Shown: positions 45,718-57,015 of the stretch, in pieces
Layout of the letters: each line of letters starts with the position of its first letter
Numbering within the stretch: position 1 is the first letter of the stretch
NCBI RefSeq assembly: GCF_039555335.1
Contig: NC_092641.1
Coordinates: 33,877,548 to 33,941,547, forward strand
Reading direction: 5' to 3'
DNA: 64,000 bases
Origin: Amphiura filiformis
Taxonomy: Eukaryota > Echinodermata > Ophiuroidea > Amphilepidida > Amphiuridae
Program-made: the position numbers and the translations under genes
The notes under the pieces: generated by a model
Seen by the model: the letters and a program-made list of their open reading frames with translations, nothing else
Databases searched by the model: none
What the model was told of the DNA's origin: nothing

Positions 45718-46454
45718 CCCAGCAAACACAAAACCTTTTCGACATCATTCGCAAAAGGTTATAAAAGGTTGTCAGAAAACGTTTAAATGTCGGGTTATAT
45801 AAAGTGTATATTAAGAGTATAAAACGTTTTTGATAATCTACTGCTCAGCAAACAAAAATGTTTAACAGAAAACGTTTAAATGTCGGGTTATATAAAGGAA
45901 TAAAAACGTTTTAATACTCTCTAAATTCCTAAGATTTAAAAATAAGTCTAAGAGACTTATTAGAAGGACAAAACTTTGAAAAGACTTAAAATTCCAAAAA
46001 CATTCTTGAAAACTTGATACAAAACATTCTAAACAGAATGTTATTTTGGAGTTGAAAAATATTTTGCGAAAAATGTTTGCCCAAAATATTTTCAATAACG
46101 TTTTAAAAACGTTTTCATGACCTTTATATAATCCGACATTTAAATGTTATTAAAAGGTTTTGAAAAAAGCATTTTAAGAACATTTCTGTGTTTGCTGGGT
46201 TCAAATATTTAACATAATGTTATTTAAGTATTGACACAATATTTGGCAAAATGTTTGCAAAAATAGTTTACAATAACATTTTTGAAAACATTTAAAAATA
46301 TTGTTGTAGTGTGTTTTCATACAAAACGTTTTAAAACGTTATCATGACCTTTATATAACCCGACATTTTAATGTTATTAAAACGTTTTACCTAAACCAAA
46401 AGCCAAAATAAAACTTATTTAAAACGTTTTTAAAACGTTTTTGTGTTTGCTGGG
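45718..46454. mobile_element. CCCAGCAAACACAAAA element, copy 2
   Basis: Duplicate of 40945-41685, four bases shorter through homopolymer differences. AT on both sides. Confidence 0.92.
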
Positions 46455-46865
46455 ATGTCATCAAGCAATTTGTGCCGCGAAAATGTCATCTTTTATGTGC
46501 CGCACAAGGGTGAAGTGCTAGTAACCTCTCCCCTTGTGATAAAATATCAAGTGTGGAAAGAACGAATGTCATTTTAATGTCGTCGTGTGCCAAAGAATGT
46601 TTGCCTACAATATGTCATCAAGTAATTCTAACCGGAAAGTGTCATATTTTACGTGCCGCACAAGTGTGAAGTGCTAGTAACCTCTCCCCTTGTTGTAAAA
46701 TATCAAGTGTGAAAAGAATGAATATCATCTTAATGTCGACGTGTGCCAAGAGATGTGTGCCTACAAAAATATGTCATCAAGTGATTTGTGCAAAGAATCA
46801 TGTCGTCTTTTGTGATGATCAAATAAATCGTGCCAAGCAAATGTTAACCTTTGTGTGCCACTAAA
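46455..46865 (+). repeat. 157-bp satellite tail within copy 2
   Basis: Counterpart of 41686-42090. Confidence 0.85.
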
Positions 46866-47491
46866 TGAAGGTTCAATTGAAGCCATTTGGTGCATCATTT
46901 TATTTATGTTCACCCAGACATGTGACACACAACACATTATGGGTTTGACTTTGATTACATTGGGGGGTGGCAGGGCCCTGGTTGAAAAAGTGTAGGAGCC
47001 GATGCTGAGTGCTAGTCATCTTGCCCATTTTGTAATAGTGTGCCATATGTGTGCCAGAAGTAAACAATATCATACATCAGGAACTTTGAAGTCAAATACT
47101 GTAAAAGTACTTTATTTCAGAAGCCATTCAATTTGGTGAATTCCCTGAGGAGTTCATATTAAAAAATTTTATTTACAGTCTTACACCCCTTTATCCATAC
47201 CTCTTTTACATATCTCTGTTTCTGACCATGTGAACTTCACATGCAGAATTACGCTAAATTCACTCACATGGTGTTAGCTAGCCACCCGTCCACCTGTCAT
47301 TTTGGACGGACAGTGTGCTCTTGGGACAGGCAAGATTAATGCATGTAACATACGATAATTCTAAAAATAAGGCTTCAAATAAGGGTTAAGCGGTAGTAGC
47401 ATCGGCCCATACATCATTGTTTGCAGCTGTTTGCCAAGAGATGCATGCTTACAATTACAAAAATATGTGTAGAGGAAGAATGTCAGCTTAA

Positions 47492-47798
47492 AGGGGCATT
47501 TCGTGATCCACAGTCTCATCCCCCCACTTTTCCCAAAAAAAGTTGAGATTTTTACACCACTGGATACCTCTGGCTACATAATGTTTATGTACCAAATATT
47601 TCTTGCAGATTAATTCGTTTAGCAAAAATATCGCCAAATTTACAACACATTGTCTATGGCGCAGTGTAATACACATAATCATGCATAACTCGCAAACGCA
47701 AAATCGGAATCAATTGAAATTTTGGAAATAAGCTTTTTTCGTGGATAGCTACTGAAAAATGTCATAAAAAGAGGATGCTAGGATCACAAAATCCTCCT
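47492..47798. mobile_element. MITE AGGGGCATTTCGTGATCC, 307 bp, TTAA target duplication
   Basis: AGGGGCATTTCGTGATCC and GGATCACAAAATCCTCCT form the termini, with TTAA at 47488-47491 and 47799-47802. Complete here, truncated in copy 1 of the segmental duplication. Confidence 0.88.
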
Positions 47799-48012
47799 TT
47801 AATATCACCACAGAGAAGACATTTTATCCTTCCCAGTATCCCTTCCAACATGATATATTGCTTCATTTCATCAAACGATACTCCTACTGAGACTGGTTAA
47901 ACATTGGTCGATAGTCAAGAAATAAACATATTTTGCAAGATCTAGACGTGCTGTTTATTTAGGTACCTTTAATCACTACCGACCTATGTTGAACTGGATT
48001 GCCAATCAGTAT

Positions 48013-48780
48013 ACAGCTCAACTGATCATACTTTTCCTACATTCGACCTTTCATGATTTTTGAGTTGACACAGTCATGAAAATAACTATAGATACTTGAC
48101 AGACCATTAGTAGCCCAGTTCTGAACCTTTACATTGATCATTCATAACAATAGGTATCTGATGGATCAGTGAAAATAAGAAGGGATTATAATATATCCGT
48201 AACCTTGATATTATAGTATATCTCGAGGAAAAGTGCAATGGACATGTTTTCATTTTATGTTTCAAATATCCCGCATGAAAATTGAGTATTTAACCCAAAA
48301 TGGAAAATGGAACAATTTATTGGAAATCTGTTTAACAGATTTTTTGACATCTTTTTCTGCACTGTATTATACCTAAATTAAGAAATTTTTATAAATATTC
48401 AAAAAAAAATATAGGTCATCCAAAAAATTGTGATTTTTACACATTTTGGGGCAAAAAAGGAAACATAAGCAAAAATATCAAAATCTGTTTAACAGCTTCA
48501 TTCATCAAGTCATAACAAATGGCCTACATGCTTAATTTCTAATAAAATATTGAAATTGTGAAAAATATAGGTATTTATTGATTTTCATGTTTTTTCTTGC
48601 AAATATGCTAATAATATGCAAATTATGAAATTGCAAAATAAAGTTTCTACATACCATACATCTTTCAAGTGTGATGTTCAAAATGACAGACATCAAAAAG
48701 AGATTCGATGAAATGTAAAGGTGTAGTAACAATTTTGGCATGGACTGTCTGGTCAGGAAAAGTACGGTAAGTTGAGCTGT
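48013..48780. mobile_element. Candidate inverted-repeat element, 768 bp
   Basis: ACAGCTCAACTGATCATACT then TTTCCT at the left pairs with AGGAAAAGTACGGTAAGTTG then AGCTGT at the right. The interior is very AT-rich and holds two AATCTGTTTAACAG words. No transposase recognised. Confidence 0.6.
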
Positions 48781-48861
48781 AAAACATTAAAATTGTAGGA
48801 ATGTACTGAAGGACTTGTTTAATTGTCGGAGTTTGACAGAATTCTGCTATCTACGTAATGC

Positions 48862-51593
48862 GATAACAACCTACCTGCTATCAGCAGTATGAGCATTGAT
48901 AAACTGTCTGGCATTGTCAGCACTAGATATAGGCATTGATAAGCTACTTGCTATCAGCAGTAGATGTGGTCATTAACAAACTGCCTGGTATCACCAGTAG
49001 CATTGGTAAACTACCTTCTATCAGAAGTAGATATATGGGCATTGATAAAACTACCTGGTATCACCAGTAGATGTGGGCATTGATAAACTACCTGGTATCA
49101 CCAGTAGATATAGGCATTGATAAACTACCTGGTATTAGCAGTAGATATAGGCATTGATAAACTACCTGGTAATGTATCAGCAGCAGATATGGGTATTGAT
49201 TAACTACCTTATATATCAGCAGAAGATGTAGGCATTTTTAATCTACCTAGTATCAGCAGTAAGTATGTCAATTGATAAACTACCTGGTATCAGCAGTAGA
49301 TTGGGAATTGATAAACTACCTGGTATCAGCAGTAGATTGGGAATTGATAAACTACCTGGTATCAGCAGTAAGTATGTCAATTGATAAACTACCTGGTATC
49401 AGCAGTAGATTGGGAATTGATAAACTACCTGGTATCAGCAGTAGATATAGGCATTGATAAACTACCTGGTAATGTATCAGCAGCAGATATGGGTATTGAT
49501 TAACTACCTTATATATCAGCAGAAGATGTAGGCATTTTTAATCTACCTAGTATCAGCAGTAAGTATGTCAATTGATAAACTACCTGGTATCAGCAGTAGA
49601 TTGGGAATTGATAAACTACCTAGTATCAGCAGTAGATTGGGCATTGATAAACTACCTGGTATCAGCAGTAGATTGGGCATTAATAAACTACCTGGTATCA
49701 GCAGTAAGTATGTCAATTGATAAACTACCTGGTATCAGCAGTAGATTGGGAATTGATAAACTACCTGGTATCAGCAGTAGATTGGGAATTGATAAACTAC
49801 CTGGTATCAGCAGTAAGTATGTGCATTGATAAACTACCTGGTATTGGCAGTAGATTGGGCATTGATAAACTACCTGGTATCAGCAGTAGATATAGGCATT
49901 GATAAACTACCTGGTATCGGCAGTAGATTGGGCATTGATAAACTACCTGGTATCAGCAGTAAGTATGTGCATTGATAAACTACCTGGTATCAGCAGTAGA
50001 TTGGGAATTGATAAACTACCTGGTATCAGCAGTAGATATAGGCATTGATAAACTACCTGGTAATGTATCAGCAGCAGATATGGGTATTGATTAACTACCT
50101 TATATATCAGCAGAAGATGTAGGCATTGATAATCTACCTAGTATCAGCAGTAAGTATGTCAATTGATAAACTACCTGGTATCAGCAGTAGATTGGGAATT
50201 GATAAACTACCTGGTATCAGCAGTAGATATAGGCTTTGATAAACTACCTGGTATCGGCAGTAGATTGGAAATTGATAAACTACCTGGTATCAGCAGTAGA
50301 TATAGGCTTTGATAAACTACCTGGTATCGGCAGTAGATTGGGCTTTGATAAACTACCTGGTATCAGAAGTAAGTATGTGCATTGATAAACTACCTGGTAT
50401 CAGCAGTAGATTGGGAATTGATAAACTACCTGGTATCAGCAGTAGATTGGGCATTGATAAACTACCTGGTATCAGCAGTAAGTATGTGCATTGATAAACT
50501 ACCTGCTATCGGCAGTAGATTGGGAATTGATAAACTACCTGGTATCAGCAGTAGATATAGGCATTGATAAACTACCTGGTATCGGCAGTAGATTGGGCAT
50601 TGATAAACTACCTAGTATCAGCACTAAGTATGTGCATTGATAAACTACCTGGTATTGGCAGTAGATTGGGAATTGATAAACTACCTGGTATCAGCAGTAG
50701 ATATAGGCATTGATAAACTACCTGGTATCGGCAGTAGATTGGGCATTGATAAACTACCTGGTATCAGAAGTAAGTATGTGCATTGATAAACTACCTGGTA
50801 TCAGCAGTAGATTGGGAATTGATAAGCTACCTGGTATCAGCAGTAAGTATGTGCATTGATAAACTACCTGGTATTGGCAGTAGATTGGGAATTGATAAAC
50901 TACCTGGTATCAGCAGTAGATATAGGCATTGATAAACTACCTGGTATCGGCAGTAGATTGGGCTTTGATAAACTACCTGGTATCAGAAGTAAGTATGTGC
51001 ATTGATAAACTACCTGGTATCAGCAGTAGATTGGGAATTGATAAACTACCTGGTATCAGCAGTAAGTATGTGCATTGATAAACTACCTGCTATCGGCAGT
51101 AGATTGGGAATTGATAAACTACCTGGTATCAGCAGTAGATATAGGCATTGATAAACTACCTGGTATCGGCAGTAGATTGGGCATTGATAAACTACCTAGT
51201 ATCAGCACTAAGTATGTGCATTGATAAACTACCTGGTATTGGCAGTAGATTGGGAATTGATAAACTACCTGGTATCAGCAGTAGATATAGGCATTGATAA
51301 ACTACCTGGTATCGGCAGTAGATTGGGCATTGATAAACTACCTGGTATCAGCAGTAAGTATGTGCATTGATAAACTACCTGGTATTGGCAGTAAGTATGT
51401 GCATTGATAAACTACCTGGTATTGGCAGTAGATTGGGCATTGATAAACTACCTGGTATCAGCAGTAGGTGTGGGCATTGATAAACTACCTGGCATCAACA
51501 TAAATGTGGGCATTGATTTATTATTACTTGACATAATCAGAGATGTGGGCATTATTAAACTACTAGTACCTGTTATTAGCAGTAGATGTGGGC
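48862..51593 (+). repeat. 36/37-bp satellite, about 75 units
   Basis: The unit is ATTGATAAACTACCTGGTAT followed by CAGCAGTAGATTGGGA. Spacers alternate among AGATTGGG, AGATATAGG and AAGTATGTG types, giving 36- and 37-bp units. A variant block with AATGTATCAGCAGCAGATAT recurs at 49171, 49471 and 50062 (offsets 300 and 591), a higher-order repeat. Runs of 36-bp units stay open as INYLVSAVDWEL repeats, but 37-bp units break the frame and edge units are degenerate, so coding is unlikely. Confidence 0.95.
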
Positions 51594-52126
51594 AACAAAC
51601 ACTTACAGAAAGAATTACTTGAGTTCTAAGGAATTATAATAATGCTAACATTGACAATCTTACAAAGAAAACACATACACAAATTTTTGTTCTACAATCA
51701 GCTTTTATTTCCTCTCTCAAAATCTCTTCATTCTAATAGAGTATTTGACCATATTAATTAATTATCTCACCAATTAAGCAACATCCACAGCCAGGATTTG
51801 CAAACTTTGTCTACCTACTTTGTGAAAATTCACAAAAAGTAACAAAAATATCACATTACACCGTCTGTTATGTTAAACAGATGACAAAGCATCATAACAT
51901 TACTTTGCATTGTTACAAATGAACAGGCCCTATACCATGTAATACATAACATATTGTTGTTGGCTTTCATGCTGACAAATCCCAGCTAACTATAACTGTC
52001 CATTTATATTTATACTGTCTAAAGACAGTGGATGATGCAATGACATTTTTTCAGTGTTAAGCCGATTTAGCCATGCTCCCTGCCCACATGCCACAAATTA
52101 TGAATAGCTATAGAGACTGTTTGTAG
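51594..52126. other. No feature seen
   Basis: AT-rich sequence without supported gene or repeat. Confidence 0.4.
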
Positions 52127-52569
52127 TAATGAGCTATTCCAGTTGAAATCCAAACACCCCTTATGGAAGACATGACCTTAATCTCCCACACAGGGATTAA
52201 TATTTCATATGTGACATGATCTGGTCCATGGGGGCCAAAGGCGGCAAATTTGAAATTGAGATAAAGGCAAAAATATGAAGTAAAAAACAATAAAATACAT
52301 AAGAAAATAGACCTCACAAACCGTAAGAACTTAGAACCAAGTATGTTAGACCTTGTGTGTTTTCAGTATATGATAGCCTAATATTATTTTGTGTAAGGTA
52401 ATAATTATTGTAGCCCTCCTTTGGCCCCCCTGGAGCTGATTGTGTCACATATTGGGTTACCTAAATGGGTGACTCTATTAGAAATCTACACCCCCTGTAT
52501 ATGTACAAGCGATTAAGATCATGTCATCCATAGCAGGTGTACGGATTTCAACTGGAATAACCCATTATG
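52127..52569. mobile_element. MITE CTATTCCAGTTGAAATCC family, ~443 bp
   Basis: GAGCTATTCCAGTTGAAATC then CAAACACC and ACATGACCTTAATC at the left are mirrored at the right. A second paired tier is ATATGTGACATGATCTGG and GGGGGCCAAAGG. A relative lies at 54045-54592. Confidence 0.88.
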
Positions 52570-52615
52570 ATCTTTACATGATATATTTACTATTTTCAAT
52601 CATTATTTAGATACA

Positions 52616-52973
52616 TTAAGGCAGGTCGGATGGCAGGAGACATATTTGTCCAAAAAATGCGCTGTACTTCTTAATTTCAAACTTTTAATACAAGCTTTTA
52701 ATGTGATATAAGCAAATTGGTCTTAGAAGCTAATAATCATAATTATATTTCCATAGGTCTTGTGGTTTTTAAGTTCAGGCTAAAAAATACACCAAAAGTA
52801 AAGTTTTGGATGTCCCCCCTCCTGAGAAAAATCATGGAAACAGGGCAGAAATGACACTCGTTATATAAAGCCTTTAGATCTTCTTTACAGAACTCGTCAC
52901 TTTCCTTCAATTACTTGTCTCAATATTTGAGCGCACACACTGCTAGGCCATGCTTCCCTCAGACTTGCCTTAA
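52616..52973. mobile_element. MITE TTAAGGCAGGTC, 358 bp
   Basis: TTAAGGCAGGTCGGATGGCA and, in inverse, TTAAGGCAAGTCTGAGGGAA form the ends. The ends may include a TTAA target site. Confidence 0.72.
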
Positions 52974-53010
52974 CCATGTTAACATTGTTGATTAATACAG
53001 ACCTGACAAG

Positions 53011-53397
53011 TACCGTAACCACCCGGGTATAAGCCCACCTTCGGCTATAAGCCAACCCCTATTTTTCAAAACATTCTGGGAACAAGGGTGCACTCTGGTA
53101 TAAGCCCAGTACTAAATTTTGGCCAAGTTCTCAAATCAAATCAATGCTTTGCTCTCATATTTAAGAACAAATAAAAAAATCGGTTGATAATTAACATTCC
53201 ACACTTATAATTTTAAGAAATTGACATAAATGATAGAAATTTCTGGTACATTGGGCATATACAAATGACAAATGGGGGATGATTGTTCTTATTTTTAAAT
53301 TCAAGCACTAGCCCTTCCCCGGTTATAAGCCCACCCCCATTTTTGAAGTGAAATCTGCCATCTAGGGGGGTGGGCTTATACCCGAGTGGTTACGGTA
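53011..53397 (-). mobile_element. MITE TACCGTAACCAC family, copy 2, 387 bp
   Basis: Inverted relative of 17805-18190. It reads TACCGTAACCACCCGGGTAT at the left, GGGAACAAGGGTGCACTC and AGTACTAAATTTTGGCCAAG inside, and CCCGAGTGGTTACGGTA at the right. The internal sequence is conserved along the whole length, so both copies come from one master. Confidence 0.93.
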
Positions 53398-54044
53398 CTT
53401 ACATAACAACCTTTAAAACTTACACAATTGGAACAATAACATACATCAAAACAATTATAATTCAACACATTTTATTGGCAAAATTATGAAAGGGTTGTCT
53501 CAGTGTCGCATGTGAATAGCTTTTAAATATTCACATTTTATCACATATGTTTTGAGGAAATGTTTAAAGTTGGAAAAAAAAATTGGCAATTGGCCATATG
53601 GGAAAATAAGGGGGGGAACAGATGCAATACAAATCGAGGGTTGACAAACATAAGGCCTTAACTCACTTTTGGCCATTTTGAGATTTTGGTACCAAAATAA
53701 TCTGTAATACCCACAGATTCTTAAAATCATAAGCCTTAACTCAATTCAACTTCCTATTGCATCTATAGCACAATAATACTTGGTCACATCTCAATGCAAA
53801 ATATTATTTTTACTCATTTTTCTCAAAAAGTGTGTTAAGGCCTTCTGTTTGTCACCCCTCGAAATAAACTTTTGGGGCAAAAATCACAATAGAGACTAAC
53901 CTCTTTATCTGCTTAATTAATCACACATCTTAGTATTCTTAAAATCTTTATAGAATGTCGTACATACTAGCTTCTTAAGTTTAGTACTGGCTCTACTGAC
54001 TATAATTAAAGCAATATAAACCTGGGGTGTATTTTGCTTACATA
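53398..54044. other. No gene seen
   Basis: The word AAGGCCTTAACTCA / AAGCCTTAACTCA occurs twice (about 53652 and 53732). Nothing else is supported. Confidence 0.4.
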
Positions 54045-54592
54045 ATTTATGTTGGCTGATCCATACACCCCACATGGAAGGCATGACCTTAATCTTCCAC
54101 ATATGAATAGATGGATGCATGACAAGAGTGATTCTTGATTGACACTAAAATACTAAGATACCAAGACTAAAGATCTATGGATTCCTTATTGCCCTTGTTC
54201 AAAGATGCATCCCTGTTGAGATTGCGGTCAAGATCCACAAAATCATCAAAATGAAAGTTTAGTACCCCTCCCCAGGATCTTATTCCATAATCTTTAAAAT
54301 ATTAATTCATATGCACATGTCTCTTTTCTACAGTTGCTCCATGAATTTGAAAGGATTCATGGTACCAAGGGCTCAGATGCAAGGGCTCTAACTCTGTTAG
54401 AGGAGGGCCTTTCAAAGTATGCTGTATCTATCATGAAATCTACAATTCCAAAACGAATGAAGAGATTTGAGATAAACAAGGAAAGAGGTGAGCATAGCAA
54501 GAGACTCCATTTGACATTCACACTCCCTGTGTGGGAGAATAAGGTCCTGTCTTCCATAGAGTGTGTATGGATTTCAACTGGAATAGCCCATT
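54045..54592. mobile_element. Diverged CTATTCCAGTTGAAATCC-type ends around an exon-like sequence
   Basis: ATCCATACACCCCACATGGA then AGGCATGACCTTAATCTTCC at 54060 and the inverse CCTGTGTGGGAGAATAAGGT...ATTTCAACTGGAATAGCCCA ending at 54590 match the two ends of 52127-52569. The left extreme is eroded. The exon-like segment at 54334-54487 falls between, so these may be two partial elements rather than one. Confidence 0.55.
54334..54487 (+). pseudogene. Exon-like fragment of an unidentified gene
   Basis: The polypyrimidine-AG acceptor CTCTTTTCTACAG is followed by an open frame LLHEFERIHGTKGSDARALT, then an acidic/hydrophobic stretch and a basic end (KRMKRFEINKER). It stops at a consensus-like donor GAAAGAG|GTGAGC. 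The 154-bp size is normal for an internal exon. Composition (Glu/Lys/Arg-rich with Leu) looks protein-like. I do not recognise the family. Coding debris continues downstream on the same strand, so this may be the first preserved exon of one decayed gene, but linkage is unproved. Confidence 0.4.
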
Positions 54593-54826
54593 GCAAGTCT
54601 TAATCCTATTGTAAGTCCTAATGATTAACAATGGGTTTAGACAGACTTACGATGGGTAAATGACTTATGGTGTGTCATAAAGTGTAGTGAAATGCACCCT
54701 GGGATGTTTTGTGAAGATGGGAAAAATTCCAAGATTTTACAGGAATCTGTTAGCATGTCATGTGTACAACAATGCCAATATGTACCTGAGAGTTGATGCA
54801 ACAGTTCACATTGGAGCTAGGGTCCC

Positions 54827-55285
54827 TTGTTAACAAGGGCACAGTTTTTAAATGCCAAACGGCTAATGATGATTGGCAAGAAAAAAATGGTACTAAGATG
54901 TTTGTACACTAAGAACCAATTCAGTGACCATGATATCAAAGTAGCACAGGATAATTATAGTGCCACAATTTTGGAGCTGTTGAAGAAGCATGCACTTTAC
55001 AAGGTTATGAAGCACAAAGATTGCCCAGCTGATTGTTAATGCTACACCTGCAACAAGCCTGACCATATATCAAGAAATTGTCCCCAGAAGTCAGGATTGA
55101 CTTATGAAGTATGCACGATTAGTGTGTTGGTTGTAACATTGTTCTTGTCATTCTTGTCTTTGTATAGGTTCTGAAAGAAACTTTGACTGAAACATACGTA
55201 CACTGGGTAGGATGGAACAGATATTAGGATTGTTGAGTGCCTAAGAAAGACTTAGTGAACTTCCCGAATTCTCTCAGGCTTTGAC
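54827..55285 (+). pseudogene. Decayed gene piece with CCHC zinc knuckle and chromo-barrel-like motif
   Basis: The open frame 54827-55039 ends in a stop directly before CYTCNKPDHISRNC (55040-55081), a C-x2-C-x4-H-x4-C zinc knuckle in the same frame. A candidate 59-bp phase-0 intron (GTATGC at 55109 to TTGTATAG at 55167) joins LTYE to VLKETLTETYVHWVGWNRY. Then come stop, DC, stop, VPKKDLVNFP. Chromo-barrel/Tudor-knot domains have the pattern YxVHxxGWNxxxDxWVPxxxL. Here both Trp-like positions are stops (TAG, TGA), each one G-to-A change from TGG. Zinc knuckles bind nucleic acid and chromo-barrels bind modified histones, so a chromatin protein is a reasonable guess for the ancestor. The exact family is not identified. 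Confidence 0.55.
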
Positions 55286-55566
55286 AGGTGATCTAGAAGC
55301 TGCCTTCTTATTGTATTTTACCCAAACATTTCTATTTTCATTGCCTTTTATCAGCCCAGACTCAAATGTAGGTCATTACAGACAAGATGAAGGAAGAAAT
55401 AAACCTGGAGTTACGAGAAGAAACTGGTAATCTTAGAGAAGCCAAGAACTTTTTACTGCAGTGAGAAAAAAAACCTACCACTCAGGTATCGTGAATCGAC
55501 AAGAGGTAAAACTCAGACTGAAGTGCGAAAAGATGATTATGACAAGGTTCATATCACACTACGCAT

Positions 55567-56279
55567 ATGACTGACAATGCCCCTGCCAATGCACCTGATG
55601 CAGACACAAAACAGAAAAGGAACGTACCGTCCAACATGTCCAAGAAAGTTGAAGATCTGTGGCTAATTGTCACACTTGACAATATCATTGGAATATGTCA
55701 AGATATTGATGTTAACGTTCCAGATGGCGAGGAAAGGTTTAAAAAAGACCATTGATGCTAACGTTCCAGATTGTGAGGAAAGGTTCCAAACAGAAAGTTA
55801 TGGCGCCATGGCAGAATGGCTTTGAGTATGAAACCATCAATGGCGATATATTTCCGCAACTCCAGCAACATTTTTTTTCAGTTCTAAGCAGGGATTTGGC
55901 AATTAAGACGTCCTTGCAAAGCATATATGGACCACAAAAAATAATAATAATAAGACAGGCTTCACCAGATGCAGACGACACAAAACAGAAAAGGAACGTC
56001 CCATCCAACATGTCCAAGAAAGTTGAAGATCTGTGGTTAGTTGTGACAATATCATTGGAATATGTGAAGATATTGATGTTAACATTCCAGATTGTGAGGA
56101 AAGGTTAAAAAAAGACCACAAAGTTATGGCGCTATGGCAGAATGGCTTTGAGTATGAAACCATCATTTTAGAGGTCTGCAATGGCAAAAAAAGGGCAACA
56201 CAGATGATGAGGGCAAAGAAGCTGAAGAAAAGATATAAGAATCCTAAATTTGAGGAAAGACTTCACATTTGTAATTGAC
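55567..56279 (+). pseudogene. Tudor-like gene fragments, copies 1 and 2, frameshifted
   Basis: VPSNMSKKVEDLWLIVT then DNIIGICQDIDVNVPDGEER is read at 55621-55740. The continuation KVMAPWQNGFEYE appears in another frame at 55794-55832. A second copy begins at 55992 with VPSNMSKKVEDLWLVVT and runs to KVMALWQNGFEYETIILEV and a Lys/Arg-rich tail ending at a stop at 56277. The core KVMALWQNGFEYE-x-I resembles the SH3/Tudor-fold pattern (V.A.W..G.YY.A.I). One- and two-base shifts break each copy. Product unknown. Confidence 0.45.
55992..56225 (+). repeat. ~234-bp direct repeat, first copy
   Basis: Nearly identical to 56479-56713 (offset 487 bp). Spans the Tudor-like segment. Begins AGGAACGTCCCATCCAACAT. 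Confidence 0.9.
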
Positions 56280-56478
56280 GACAATGTTTACATTTGTGTA
56301 ACCAAGAACTGAGTACTGAAAGAATTTCTATGAGCAAGAACATAGATTTACTTTCCATTTTGTGAAAATGGAAGGAGTCACTGAAAAGTTAGACACTATA
56401 TTTAAAAATAAAGTGGTCAGTGTGAAACTTTTTGGACTATTATTTCAAGTAAACTAATCAGAATGCATACAATGTATC

Positions 56479-57015
56479 AGGAACGTCCCATCCAACATGT
56501 CCAAGAAAGTTGAAGATCTGTGGTTAGTTGTGACAATATCATTGGAATATGTGAAGATATTGATGTTAACATTCCAGATTGTGAGGAAAGGTTAAAAAAA
56601 GACCACAAAGTTATGGCGCTATGGCAGAATGGCTTTGAGTATGAAACCATCATTTTAGAAGTCTGCAATGGCAAAAAAAAGGCAACACAGATGATGAGGG
56701 CAAAGTAGGCTGAAGAAACGAGTAAAAAGAGTGACAAGGGAAGAGCCAACAAAAGAGCACTGACAGATGACACAGAAGATGAGACATCAGTTGAAAAGGA
56801 TCGTGGGTACAGTTTAAAAAAAGACAACACTAAAAAAACACTCACAATGGAGACAGACAAGCAAAAAGCAGCAACCAAAAAACTGCCAACTGTGACAAAA
56901 GTCAAAAAGGATGGGTAACAAAGGCAACTGAGGAGCAAAAAGAAGAGCCCCAGAAGACAAAGACCAAGTTATCAGAAGAAAACTTGACCGTGTTGGGCGG
57001 GTATAAATGTGTGTT
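56479..57015 (+). pseudogene. Tudor-like gene fragment, copy 3, with charged linker
   Basis: Third copy of the MSKKVEDLWLVVT...ALWQNGFEYE segment (56479-56713). It is followed by a long hydrophilic stretch rich in Lys, Glu, Thr and Asp, with KSDKGRANKRALTDDTEDET near 56730, then frame changes and stops. Such linkers are common in nuclear proteins. A later block, IDDNVYICVTKN or LDGNVNICVTKN (56275-56310 and 57165-57195), is also duplicated and ends in a stop in both copies. Confidence 0.45.

Larger units (their letters stand above)
42848..47620 (+). repeat. 4.77 kb tandem segmental duplication, copy 2
   Basis: Repeats 38073-42847 in the same order: satellite, hairpin MITE, CCCAGCAAACAC element, satellite tail, unique flank. 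A few substitutions exist (for example CTAAGGTCG at 40022 versus CTAATGTCG at 44793), but most changes are homopolymer indels. Confidence 0.93.

Noticed and set aside
49272..50567. Repeat protein INYLVSAVDWEL
   Set aside because: Frame is lost at every 37-bp unit, and there is no start context or unique flanking domain.
56477..56938. 153-codon minus-strand hydrophobic frame
   Set aside because: Antisense of the Lys/Glu-rich pseudogene; plus-strand motifs and splice signals favour the other strand.
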